Assembly: GCF_050948175.1 (NCBI RefSeq)
Contig: NC_135203.1
Location: 4,092,001-4,156,000 of the forward strand
Reading direction: 5' to 3'
DNA: 64,000 bases
From: Xylocopa sonorina
Lineage: Eukaryota; Arthropoda; Insecta; Hymenoptera; Apidae
Numbering within the stretch: the stretch's first letter is position 1; each line of letters opens with the position of its first letter. The notes under the pieces are model-generated. The model was not told the DNA's origin, made no database searches, and saw only the letters and a program-made list of their open reading frames with translations. Position numbers and translations under genes: made by a program. Shown here one piece after another: positions 27,301-39,100 of the stretch.

Positions 27301-29184
27301 ATTTAACTGAGTCCTCGGGGTCGACAAATGCTTATTAAATGAAATAATCGTTTCGCATCACTGCGCAAAGCGGGTTGCAGTTATAAACAGAAACGTAGCA
27401 GATATAAGAAAAGGGTTCGAGGAAAAATTTCAGAGAATAAACCTATACGCGATTCACAGACGGCGTTTCTAAATCATCTTTTGTTCGACACTGAGCAACA
27501 CGATTTCTAAAATAAGTATGTGGTTCGCGGTACGATTCCTCGCGCTCCGCAAGAGAACATAATAACAGTACGCTCGAGTTCCTCATGCGATTCGCTTATT
27601 AATCACGCGGAGGCGCCTGTACGCAAGAACGGCACGCAAAAATTGAACGCAATATCTTACAGATTCCCCTCGGTCCGTCATTTCGCTGCTATTTTCTTCC
27701 GCGTCTAGCTGCGCTCCGCGGCGCGGCCGTTCAACGCGGGCCTATAACTCACGCAGTTGTTTGGCGGCGATTAAGCGGGGGCCCGCGACAAAAAGCAACG
27801 CGGCGCAGTCGATCATTCCGCGCGACCTCGATCATCCAGTTACAAAATTCTCCCGTATCACGCAAACACAGCGCGGCAATTAATCTCTCGCGGCTGGGCG
27901 TCCAGCAAATAATCCGCTCGCCGTTTCTTCGTGCCCGTTGTTCACGCTCGAGCCACGCGCCTGCACTCGCCGCGCTCGCTACGACCGATAAACTTGTCCC
28001 GTTGCACCCCGCCCCGCGACCCCCTCGACGCTGTTCCTTTTTCGACGGTGCACGCGAGAATTATTTCCGCGTCGTTTCCATCCCCCTTTCCAGCCGCTGG
28101 TGCCAGAACCGTGGACAAAACGACGACAATGACGACGCCAGGGGAGGGGCGAAAAAAAAAAAAAAAAGAAAGAACAGGAGGATCGTGGACGGGAGGAAAG
28201 GAGACAACGGGGGCAAAAAATATTTTTACGCGCGCAAGACGAGTCGCGCGTACGCCATGCGTTTTAATTAGTTTATCGTAGCGACGCGGCCCAGCTTTAT
28301 TTCCGCGCGATGGCGCCGCGTGCACGGGACGCGGGACCAAAGCCGCGCCTTTGGCGAACAGCTGCGTCGTCGTGGTTACGCAACTGTTCGTCGTCTTAAG
28401 CGTGACTTTCGCTGCGCTATTTTCAAGTAATCCTCCTTTCGTTATTGCACATCAGAGAGATTACGTTAATTACCCTCGACAAGTGATCTCTCTGGTTATA
28501 TCGAGCGAGCAACCATAACATTTGTTACCAGATCGTATCTAAATCTCGAAGAACCAACCGGTAACTTCCTCGACTGACCCGACATCCTCACTCGTGATCC
28601 TCAAAGGAGAAACAGTCTGAAAATATTGCCACGTCCTTTCGAAATACCCCGGCAAACCCATCGATCGTAGCGAGATATCGCGTCCACGATTCGCCGGGCG
28701 AGTTGTTCGCGGAGCAGACGCGATTATTTCACTCTCTATGAAGCCCGTGGAACACAACAATCCTTTTGAAGCCGCGGTCCACAAAGGATGTTTAAGGAGG
28801 AGAGGAAGAAAAATGTTCCGGCGTTAGCGAAAACGATCGCGCAAAGCCCGAGCCGCGCTGGAAACAATCGTATTCCGTGGACCATATAACGGACATTCGA
28901 CTAGTACGGATTTACGTCCGTCGCGTCACAAAGGCGAGGCGGGCAAGACCCGTGAACGCGGTGGTTCCGGTTTCTTTCGACGGATCCCGCCAGAAAAGGG
29001 GAAATTCAAACGTCCTTTGTAGACAGCCCCGCGCTTTGAGGATTCCGTAAGCCAGGGCCCCCGTCGTCAAAGCAAGTTAAATGCCGAGCCGGTGGGTGGG
29101 CATCGATGGGATCGGCTTTTATTTATCGATGAGACCGAAATATCCACCGGACTTAACACTCGCGACGATGCGCTCGCCCTCATT
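24301..29184. other. Non-coding intron
   Basis: 24360-24600 is pyrimidine-rich. There is a poly-A run of 15 at 28152-28166 and CpG-dense sequence at 27700-28350. Besides the octamer pair I see nothing specific. Confidence 0.6.
26884..26963 (-). promoter_or_regulatory. Pair of POU octamers flanking a hairpin
   Basis: ATTTGCAT (minus-strand ATGCAAAT, the POU-domain octamer) occurs at 26884-26891 and again at 26956-26963. Between them is a hairpin with 8-bp stem ccgtctcc / ggagacgg (26927-26934, 26940-26947) and a 5-nt loop. Two exact octamers 72 bp apart is suggestive of an enhancer but may be chance. POU factors act in neural tissue, as does Rbp6 (known); the link is inference. Confidence 0.3.
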
Positions 29185-29608
29185 GTAAAAACGACGAGCC
29201 AGAATTTTACACCCCTTTCTGCGGTCTTCGAAACTCACTGGACACTTTATGACAGTGGCGAACGATGTATGAAAGTTGAACAGGACATCGTAAGAAGAAT
29301 CTAGGTATAGCGTTCGAATCAGGGTGATAATTACGTAAAATTGAAAGTGCTGGAATAAACAATTGCAGGTTTAGAAAATTCGCTTCGCTGATTAACGTAA
29401 AAACGACGAGCCAGAATTTTCTACCCCTATCTGCGGTCTTCGAAACTCACTGGACACTTTATGACAGTGGCGAACGATGTATGAAAGTTGAACAGGACAT
29501 CGTACGAAGAATCCAGGTATAGCGTTCGAATCAGGGTGATAATTACGTAAAATTGAAAGTGCTCGAATAAACAATTGCACGTTTAGAAAATTCGCTTCGC
29601 TGATTAAT
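29185..29608. repeat. Direct tandem duplication, two copies of 212 bp
   Basis: Copy 1 is 29185-29396 and copy 2 is 29397-29608. By eye I count about eight substitutions and no length change, so the copies are roughly 96 percent identical. The duplication looks young compared with the other tandem pairs here. The sequence right of copy 2 starts a third unit for only a few bases (gtaaaa) before diverging. No coding function is evident. Confidence 0.95.
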
Positions 29609-30877
29609 GTAAAATCGAATGGAAACGATTGAACCATCGTCCAAGTTTCAATTCCTCGCATTTACATACGAAGTGACGAGACGATCGTCGATATATCGAT
29701 TCGGTTTCGCGTAATCTCGCCGATAAAACCGAAGTACCGGGACGGCGAAGAGTCACGAACGATTTCCCGGGTAAACGGAGCTCGGCCAAGCGTCGAACGT
29801 GAGGGGAATCATTAAAAAGAAGCGACGCTTACCGAAACGAAGTTCGAAAGCAGCCAGCGTCGCTCCGAAGCGCGTAAATCGCCCGTGGTTTTACGAGTTG
29901 CTCGCCGAGGCTGTAAACAAACAGGTCCAAGAGATATGGCTGAACTTCAACCGGCGAGTAGCGTCGCTGGGCCGCGGAGCGTTACGCGTACGAGTAGTTA
30001 AACGAGAAGTTTCTGCGAGCGTGTGTGCCGAGCTGTGCATCACGGGACGCGACGAGCGCGTCGTGCGAGTGTGCGTTGGTGGATGGTACGGGGAAACGAA
30101 AGAGGGATGGACGGGGCGAAGTCGCGATAAAAATAAAGATAAGACGGAGAGGATGGGATGGGTGACGGTGAATAAAAAGAAGGTTGGGAATTGGAAAAGT
30201 TTCGCTGCGAGAGGAAGGAGCAGGAGAGGGTACGTATGTACGTGGTGAAATTCTTGGTTAGTTTTGGGAATTATTCGTGGAAGCTGGTTCGACTACGGCG
30301 CAGAGAGTATTTAAGATCAGCTTCTAAAGATTGCTAGCTTTCGAGAGATCCTTGCGTTCAGAAGTAATAATAATCTACAAGAATTTAGAGGTTTAATTCG
30401 TTTTTATCGCTAGTCATTTCGATAAATAATTATTACATGGCACACTGAACGATATACAAAATAAGCGATACAACCTAGCGATCCCTGGAACCACGAAGAA
30501 ACTGTTAAAGATCCAGGATCAGAGCTAGCCAAGTACCGCAAGTAGAAGACTCGATCAAAAAGGAGACCGTGCTTCTGGACGCGGTGGAAAGCTAGATAAT
30601 TGAACAAAAGGGACACAAGAATTGTAGATTGGAATTTCCTACGGAACTAGGGAGGAAGAGAAACAGGGGGAATTTAGCCGAAATAAGAAAAAAGAGAGAT
30701 CAAAGGGACCAAGGAGTAGAGAGAGACAGGAACGACAGGGACGAGGTAAATACCGGGGGAGCTACAGAGAACTGGAACGAGGATTAGAGCCGAGGTACGG
30801 GTACGAGTAGCGTCGTGTCCGCGCCGCGGCCATAAATAATGTCGAGTCAAAACGACGTGACGCGTCGCGGAACATGT

Positions 30878-30892
30878 GGGACACCCTGTATA
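30878..30892. repeat. Short insect-element-like terminus (gggacaccctgtata)
   Basis: In reverse complement this is tatacagggtgtccc. From memory, motifs like this recur at the ends of TA-inserting insect DNA transposons. Only one terminus is visible, so it is a fragment or chance. Confidence 0.3.
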
Positions 30893-33159
30893 TTAGATAA
30901 CGTGTACTATTCAATTCGCAGTGAATTTATCCCAGGCCAGTGGCAGGTAGCTGGAACGACTCCGGTTTGTAGCGCTATAGTGCTCGCGTAGCACCCATGT
31001 ACCACCACGGACCACCATGCACTATTCATGACCGGTTCGGCCAAGGTTCACCAGAACGAACAGCCCTTTGTGTACGTGTGCGTATGCACGCGCTAGGGGC
31101 GGATGGGCCCTGGGTGGAGGGGATGGGACGACAATAGGGAAAGGTGATTGTAGCTGGTTTCATAGCTGCCAGCGTGCATACAACGCGGCACTGCGATGGT
31201 GTACCGTTGGAGAACGCCAGTAAACAGATTATCTTGGCTAATGAAACTCCATACGCGCTTCGACGATGTTTATGATCGCTGGAACCTCTTCCCTTGCGGT
31301 GGAACGTGCGTCGCGATAACTTTGGAGGACTCGCGTTGCTGGAATGATCGCGGACTGACGAGGCGGACGTTTCGATTGACCGTTTCTGGGAGCCATTGTC
31401 GATGCGTGACAAAGTTGTCGATAGATCGAAGAAACCTTCCAACTTCCTACCCCTCGATGCATCTTTCATTCGAGCTACGTTACCGAAAGGCACTGAACGT
31501 GAAGTAACAATAAGTCGATCCCTGCCCAGATCCCCTGAGAGGGTTAAAACGCGCATGCAAAGCCAGGATGGGAGGAATCAGCGCAGTCGTCCCGAATCAG
31601 GTCACGACGTCTAAATTCCCGGAGTCGCGACTCGGGAAACTTTCCCATTTACGCGTCGCGGGTGTTCGCGAGAGCGGGTTACGTGAACGAAAAAACTTGT
31701 CTGCGAGAGGCGCGACGGACGGTTCTCTATCTTAAAGAAATTCAAATCCTATCCGATATGAAAGTTCGCGGAGCAGAATCGGCGACGCGATGGGTGGCTG
31801 CCGGTCGCGCGAGGGTGCCCGACGGGGGATGAGACAGGGCGCGACGCATCGGAAAAAGAAGCTGACACGGTTGAATTGCGGAGCCAATCGGATAAGTGCA
31901 TTCCTATAGAGCCGAGACGTCCCGTCCAATCAGATATACCGTAGCGTAGTCTTTGACGTTTCTCATGTCGCATCGCGCGATCTTCCGCGGCCTCCCTCGT
32001 CGTTCCATCTTCATCCCCCCTAGCCGTCTATCTCTATCCAACCACACTCTCTTGCTGGTCCTCCTTCCACCGGCTCCGTCTATCTTCCTCGCCACCCCGT
32101 CGCTAGAAACACGAACCCTCCCGCGGTCGTCTCCTCTCCCCCTTGCAGCCCTAGCGACTCCGTCAGGGAATCCTGACCGCGGCGCCCGCTGCCAATCCGC
32201 AGGGGCTCTGTGTAAAATGAGAAGAAAAGCCACGGGAAATGAATCAAACGTCTCCGACGTTTCAATTATTTCTTACAGCCTCGGCTGGCCCTTATCTGCC
32301 GCCTTTTCGACGCCCACTCCGGCTCGCCGAACCGATGGCACTGGCTGGCTTAACCGTGCAAATAAAAGGCAATCCGACGTAACGGCCGTTCTATTCTCTG
32401 AACAAATGCGTGGCTCCCCGGGTTCGAGAGCAGTTCGATGCGCGCCGGCTTGAAAAGTCCCGGAGAAGAATGGCCGGGAGAGCGGCCGGGAAGTAGATTA
32501 CTCATTTGAACGGGGAGGACGCAGGGTGAAAGCGCGGAGAGATTTTCTAAAACGATTCCATTACTCTTTTAAGGAAATTTCCGGGCGGCGGAGAATTTTT
32601 GCAATTAAAACGGTTGAAACGAGCGAGAAAATCGTGGGGGAGGAGAGCTCGTAGCCGGGAAAGGGCAGATAAAAGTCTGTTGTCGCCACGAGGTGCGCCG
32701 TAACGATCTCGCCGCAAAAATAGAGATATACGATCGCGCGCTAGCAACGCGTTGACCCGCCGTCGAATCCCGACGTAAACGTGTAAGTCTCGCTCGTAAG
32801 GATTCCTCGATGCCCGGAGAAAGTTTCCACCTGCCGATACACTTATCCGCGCGCGACGTACGAGCCGCAACGTGGAAACGATCGAGCTCGATCGACGAAC
32901 AAGGAGAGCCAACGGTGAAAGTAGAAAGCGGCAGCGCCGGACGGACATCGTGGCGCTCCGTAGGTGGACTAATCGGATAATTAAGTTCCGCGGATTGGCC
33001 CGGGGAAAGCTCTCGACAGCGGCTACGCATCATCGCTGTTCCCTAATTAACGTCGCTAATCAGAATCGGCCGGGTAACGCGATTATTCCCCAGCCAGACG
33101 GCTGCGACTCCGACGTAGCGCGGATCGACTCTGATCGAGCGAGCCCGTGCTGCTACCAG

Positions 33160-33167
33160 TGACGTCA
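33160..33167. promoter_or_regulatory. Perfect CRE palindrome (TGACGTCA)
   Basis: Exact 8-bp CREB/ATF consensus, followed by a CpG-rich region with short repeated words (tcgtatacgat and variants) to 33310. No TATA or start site is evident beside it. Confidence 0.35.
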
Positions 33168-36100
33168 TAGGACGGCTGTAACGAGCCAGAATCGTATACG
33201 ATGCTGCGGCTGACTGGTCCACGGCCTGGACTGATCGCGTAGTCGTTAATGCGGACGCCCATTATCGCGCTAAGCATCGCGTACGATACCCGCTGCGTAA
33301 TCGTATCTAACCGCGTTGCATGACTACCGCGAGGAGTTCTGAACGAGCTTCACCGGTCGCTTAATGGCGGCCGTGATCGCGTCTGAAAAATTGTACCCCC
33401 CTCGATCGGACACTGGACGCCCACCGTTGCGGTTCGGCGATGCGTGTTATTGGCTCGATCAATGATTCCCAGTGTTGCCTCGCGGTCCTTAACGATATTG
33501 CATCGATCGAGGAGATACGCGTACGTCCTTACGTGGGTGTAGTCGTGTGCTGACGCACGGTGCAACCGGGAATGCAACGGACAATGGGTTCGAGGGATAA
33601 CAGAGGTTGTGTAACTGGTAAGACGAGATTAGTCGGGGAGATAGAACAACTGTGATTTAAGTAGATGTACTTAGTGTTTTATGGATCGATCGAGATCGCG
33701 TCTGGTAGCATGCGACCATTTCTGGGTTAACAGACTTAGGAAATAATAAATTGTATAGTAATCCTGTGTTTTTAGTAATTGTATTTATGATGAGTGCTCA
33801 CGGAAGAGGAAACCATTACAGCGTTGATATGAAATATTTGATCGCCCTTTCCATGAGCGACGGAATTTTTGCCAACAATAATTCCCGACAATTATTACCA
33901 CATTTCCATTCATTCGTACGAAAACAGAAGCGAATATTCGTCAGCGGAGGCTCCGAAACAATTTGCGAGCAATTTAGGAAAAGGAACAACGGGAGCCGGT
34001 TTATTCAGAAAAACGAACGCGAGCTAGGCGAAAGGCAGAAAAATAGGACGGGATACAACCCGGGCGCAACGACCAGTTTAACTTGACGTACGTGTTCCGA
34101 TGCAGGCGTAGCAGAAGCGAAAAAAAGGAAAAAAAGATATTTCATAAAACTGTGGCGCGATGTTTGCAAATGAACGAGTCTATAGATCAATAAATCGTCC
34201 TGCGGTGCGATAGCGAAATTCTCGAATAACCGAAAACGTTCCAGCTAAAAATCTCCGACGTAAAAATGACCGCAGTAAAACAAAACAAAAAAAAAGAAAA
34301 AAACGAAGGGAGCAAGAAAAAGTGTCGCGCTCCACTGTGTGCACAGCGTTCTGTCCTTTCGTAATCGTCGATTCGAGCGACCGCGTCGGTTTCTCGTTCC
34401 GCCACTTAACCCTGGCTGCAAGACATAAATCCCGCGATTGACAGGAGGCTCCGTTACCACTGATCGCCCTCGAACGGCGCGTCGTGAATTTCGTTCGAAT
34501 CCGCGATCGATATTCGCCGTGAATTCGCGGCTTGGGACTGTGGACCGACATTGCGGCTGTGCAAAAGATAAAACGAGTACAAGAAGGGGGGTGGTGGAAA
34601 AAAAACGCGGGTGAAAAGAGGGGTTAGTAAAAAAAATAGAGGCGCGAGAAGTGAAACCAATGCGCATCCGCTGCGTTTGCTCAGTTCGGTTTGCCTACCA
34701 TCCGTTGACACAGACCTGCGCCCGATTCTTCCTCTATCGCACGCATATGGAAAAAAAAAGAGTTCATTTTTCCATACAGTTTGCCCTGGCACGTTTAATT
34801 TATCCGTTTCAATTTCTCCTGTGTTTAAAATACATCTCTCGCGTTGCCGCTCGCCGGCTAGTTTTTAATAGCAGCCTGCAAACGCGCTACATTTGTTAAT
34901 TAAACGCACCGGACACGGTGACGTGTTATTCGTGCCCAGCGCGAAGTACCGGGTTTCAAGCAGAATTTGAAGACCTGCTGGGAACACGCGTCCATAGATT
35001 TTTTGCTTCGTTTACGGATTTAATAATTGTTTGAAGAATGCGCGATGTCTGACGTGCACTGGCGATAATCCTGCGCGCGATTTAATTAGAAAAATCCTGC
35101 AGAAAATTATATGGTAACTGAAAATCTGCTTATGCACACACGCGATCATTATTTCTACTTCTCTGAAACTACAACGAATCACATCCTAAGAACGAACGAA
35201 AAATTAAAGACTGAACGAATCTTTCCAGAATCGAAACGCTACAAACCTGTCGCGCACGAATGGAGTCATTCTGGAGAGCACGATGAAGCAAGGAAGCAAA
35301 ATAAAGGCTATAAAGCCAGACGTCCAAGGAGACAGACATTGGGGGATGCTTGGATCGTCGGCGATCGTGAATCAGGGCCAGAAACGCCACGGTGGCTGAC
35401 GGTTTACGACCACCGTTAAGTTTCTGCGCGGTTTACGCGCGTAAACAATATCACGCATTTATGTCCGTCTGTCATCATCGCGCGCGACGAACTCGTACGT
35501 TGACCACGGCGGCCAACGCGAATTTCCTACTTCCCTGTCGTGTGGGCCAACAGTTTGCAACAGCGGCGCGAGGGTGAAACGGCCGCCGTGGCGCGCGAGG
35601 TTGAGCAAAGGATCAGGGGGTTGGTCGGGGGTTGGTAAGGACGCTATGACGTATTACGCTGTGTCGTTGCTACGAAAACAATGTGATTAGTTACTGTAAT
35701 TGCGCGCAACGTGGGTTTATGCGCGGTAACCAACCGCCGCCGTGCCACCCTTTATTTCACCCACTCGACGTCCCCCACCGGCCTCCCGTCCGCCCCTTCG
35801 ATCCTCCGTGACGCGGGTTCCTCCATTCATCGCCGCGTATAATAGCGCGCTCATCCATTTTCGCGTTGTCTATTGTCCTTCGCAACGCGCGGCGATTTCT
35901 TTTTTCTCTTCTCCTTTTTTCGAATACTGCACGGGCGAAAATTTTTATTACGCCCTACGCGCGTGTTTAATTAATGGATCGGCGCGAGCGCGAGCGCGCC
36001 CGCGCGATTTATCGCGCGGCTCGATTTGGAAAGCATTTCAACGGCGATCGCTTTGATTTCGAAATTTTTTTTGCATTGGCAGCGGTACACCATCTCGCGG

Positions 36101-39100
36101 GTTCTATTTTTTTTTCTTTTATTCCTGTTTATTTGGAAACGAATGAGCAGAATGTTCGATAGCTAATACGAGCGTCGAGCTTATAATTGATGTCCGAATG
36201 AAAATAAATGCGCAAATGGAAAGCGTTCAACTGACGGTTTTTACGTTTGCGAAACAAGAGCGTTTCGATATTAATTGCCTCGCAATACATTCTCTCGTTC
36301 CATTTATTAGCCAGTAGTCGATTGATTGCATTCGAATGCCTTGAAATTCACGCGATTGTTCGTTAATTTTGCTACGTTTCTTGTATATCCCGATACACTT
36401 TCCCTGCCACTCTCCACAACTCGATAAGTGTTCGAGAACGCGATTTACGACAAGTGCATCGTTCATCGGTAGCCGCATTCTTCCGATTCCCCGTCGCGTC
36501 CCGTCTCCACCCCCTGCTGATTTAATTAGCAGAATTACGGGCGGTACAACGGCGCGAAACTAACTTAACAACGGGTCAGCGGCGATCTATCCGGCGTGCA
36601 AGCGGGTTGCACGCGCTGCCAACACCGACGGACAAAGACGAACGTGCATAAACACGCGCGTGCACCGGCCAGCCGAGGTAGTTTGCAAATAGCTGGATGG
36701 AAGATAGTTCTGGACGGTGGCTTCGGTGGCACGGGCAGCGACGCGCTGCCTGGCCAACCGGTTAACAGGCTAGGCCTGCACCGGCGCTTTGCAGCTCGAT
36801 CGTAATTAAAACGTTCACCCGAATTGACGTGCCCAATTTTCATTGTTCGACCGTGAATTTTACGCTCGCTGCCGATGGATAAACTTATATAGGATTGCGG
36901 AGGATTCCAGGATCGCAGTGGCGAGAACGTTCAACTGTGTCGTGCGATTTTCATGCTCGAGCTAGCCTAACGATTTATTCGTCGCGCAGTAGTACATGGA
37001 AACTGGTTCATATCTTGCATCGAGGGCTAAATAATTGTTATTCTGATAAGGGACATGCCAGGGTTCACTGAAATTCTGAGAATATGTTAAAGATACGAAC
37101 GATTAAGGACAGCTATTTGTTACATTCGTTGTACGAGCTACTGCGATTACAGTTTTTGTCAAAGGTGCGAGGAAATTTCAGGGGCAAAGTGTTCGAACAT
37201 TAGCGGAGAATTTAATTACTGGGCGTGGTGTAGAAGGGTTAAGAATTCTCGGTCCAATGGGCGATCGATCGATCACGGGAGTTTTCGGATGGCCAGGAGC
37301 GGAACATCGTAAAGACGCGAGTTGTGTGTAACGCGGAAGCTGGCCTGTTAAAGTTCCGAAGTTGTCGAGTATCTTGCTCTCGAATATGTTCGTAGCCCGG
37401 CACAATGTTCTTGTTACGCTTGGTCAGAAATAACGACAGGAGTCGTTAGAAGTTGTAGGTACAATTTCCGGCGTAACTTAGCCGCCGCGTAGCGCGGTAA
37501 CGTCCCATCAGTTCTTGGGGTCTACGCGAATAAATTGCTCCGTAATTAATTTTACAGAACTCTTTGCATAAATAAGCAAAAGAAGACTGAGTCGACGTTC
37601 AAAACATTGAGAATTATTTCAACGCTCTACAAATTACTGATCGTGATCTATTGTAACAATATTTACACCCTAAAAAGTCTCAATTATCCGATCGAACGCT
37701 GTATAACCAACTGCTAGCGAAAAAGTCTCATCAAAAGCAGAAAAGATCGGTCCTGAAGGATTAATTCATCCCCTACCGCAAGCCTACAAAAACGGCAGGA
37801 AAGATAACGAACGATGGTGCTCCATAAATCGCTTGGTAACCAGCAAAAAGCCGCCATCGTGCGATTCATCGCTGCGCCGGGTACTCGTACCTGGCGGAAC
37901 TGGCGCGGATCGCGAGAAAGGGAACGAGGAAACGAGAAACCGCGGTTCCTGGCATGCTCGATGGCGCGAATACCCATTAAATTTCAGACAGACCGGTCCG
38001 CATGATTTGCTTAATGACGTTGCCGGCTGCGTTCGTGCACTCGACGCGTAACGACGCCGCGAGGGTTCGACGACGCGCGGCTCGTATATATTCAGGGAAA
38101 ACAGAGCTGGCAGGTGCTCCCCGGCAGGTGTTGCGGAATCGCGGCAAGACGCGTCGATTTTTGCAGACGCAGACCACTTGAGGCGCGATTCCAGCCTGTC
38201 TGCCCGGCAATTCCTGTTTCTACTGCGCCCCGTCTCGACCGCTCGAGCGCAGACACGCTAGGCGTGCGCTAATTAATATCGCGTGCCTCTAAATATGAAA
38301 CCGCTTGTAGGAACGCGGTCCCAGGTGTAGCCTCGATGAGACGCGGTCGTTTCATCGCGGCTTTCTGCTCCTCTCGCCGCGAAATAATTGATCCCAAGGA
38401 ATTCCGCTGCTAGATTAATCCGGCAACGAGAGGAGGTTCCACGGGAATTTCGGCCGCTCGTTCAAGAGGACCGCGTTATTTCTTCGTCGACTGCGATGCG
38501 GCGATTAGTACGCGTCGTGCTGATAAGTCGAAGCGTAAATCAATTCGATTTCAAAATCTTCTCCACCTCCAATTCTATCTTACTTTCTCTACGATTAGAG
38601 TCATTGGAACAATTCGCGTGTCCAACGCGAAAGGAAAAGAATCGTTCGAATTTTACGCGAACGAAAATTACATCGCGAGATAATCGCATCAACACTTTAA
38701 CGTTTTTTGGTTCGTGTACGTAGAAAGGTTGAGGATGGAGAGGATCCATCGCGAGGAGAAAGAGAAGGTTCGACCATTCAAATGGAACGGCCGCGGATAC
38801 TCCAAGAGTCTTTTACCGCGGTTCTATTCCAGAGATCCTTAATTTATAATTGGATTTGCGGCATTTTCCGCCTTAGCGAGATGTCGGGTATTGAGGTCGA
38901 CCGGGTCCGTTCCAGATTTCCGGTCGAAAATAACCACTGGAATCGCCTCACAGGTAACTGCACTCTAATTCGGTTTAATTAGCTTAGCGGCCGCGACTGA
39001 GAGTTGCAATTGTTGCGCCAATCGATTTCCTTATCACTACAGAAGATATACTTCCCCCACGGACACCTGCTGCAAAAATATTGAACTGTGCAAAACCGCA

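Noticed and set aside
29092..29304. Frame covering the first 212-bp repeat copy
   Set aside because: The second copy shows no preserved coding frame constraint. It is a repeat, not a gene.
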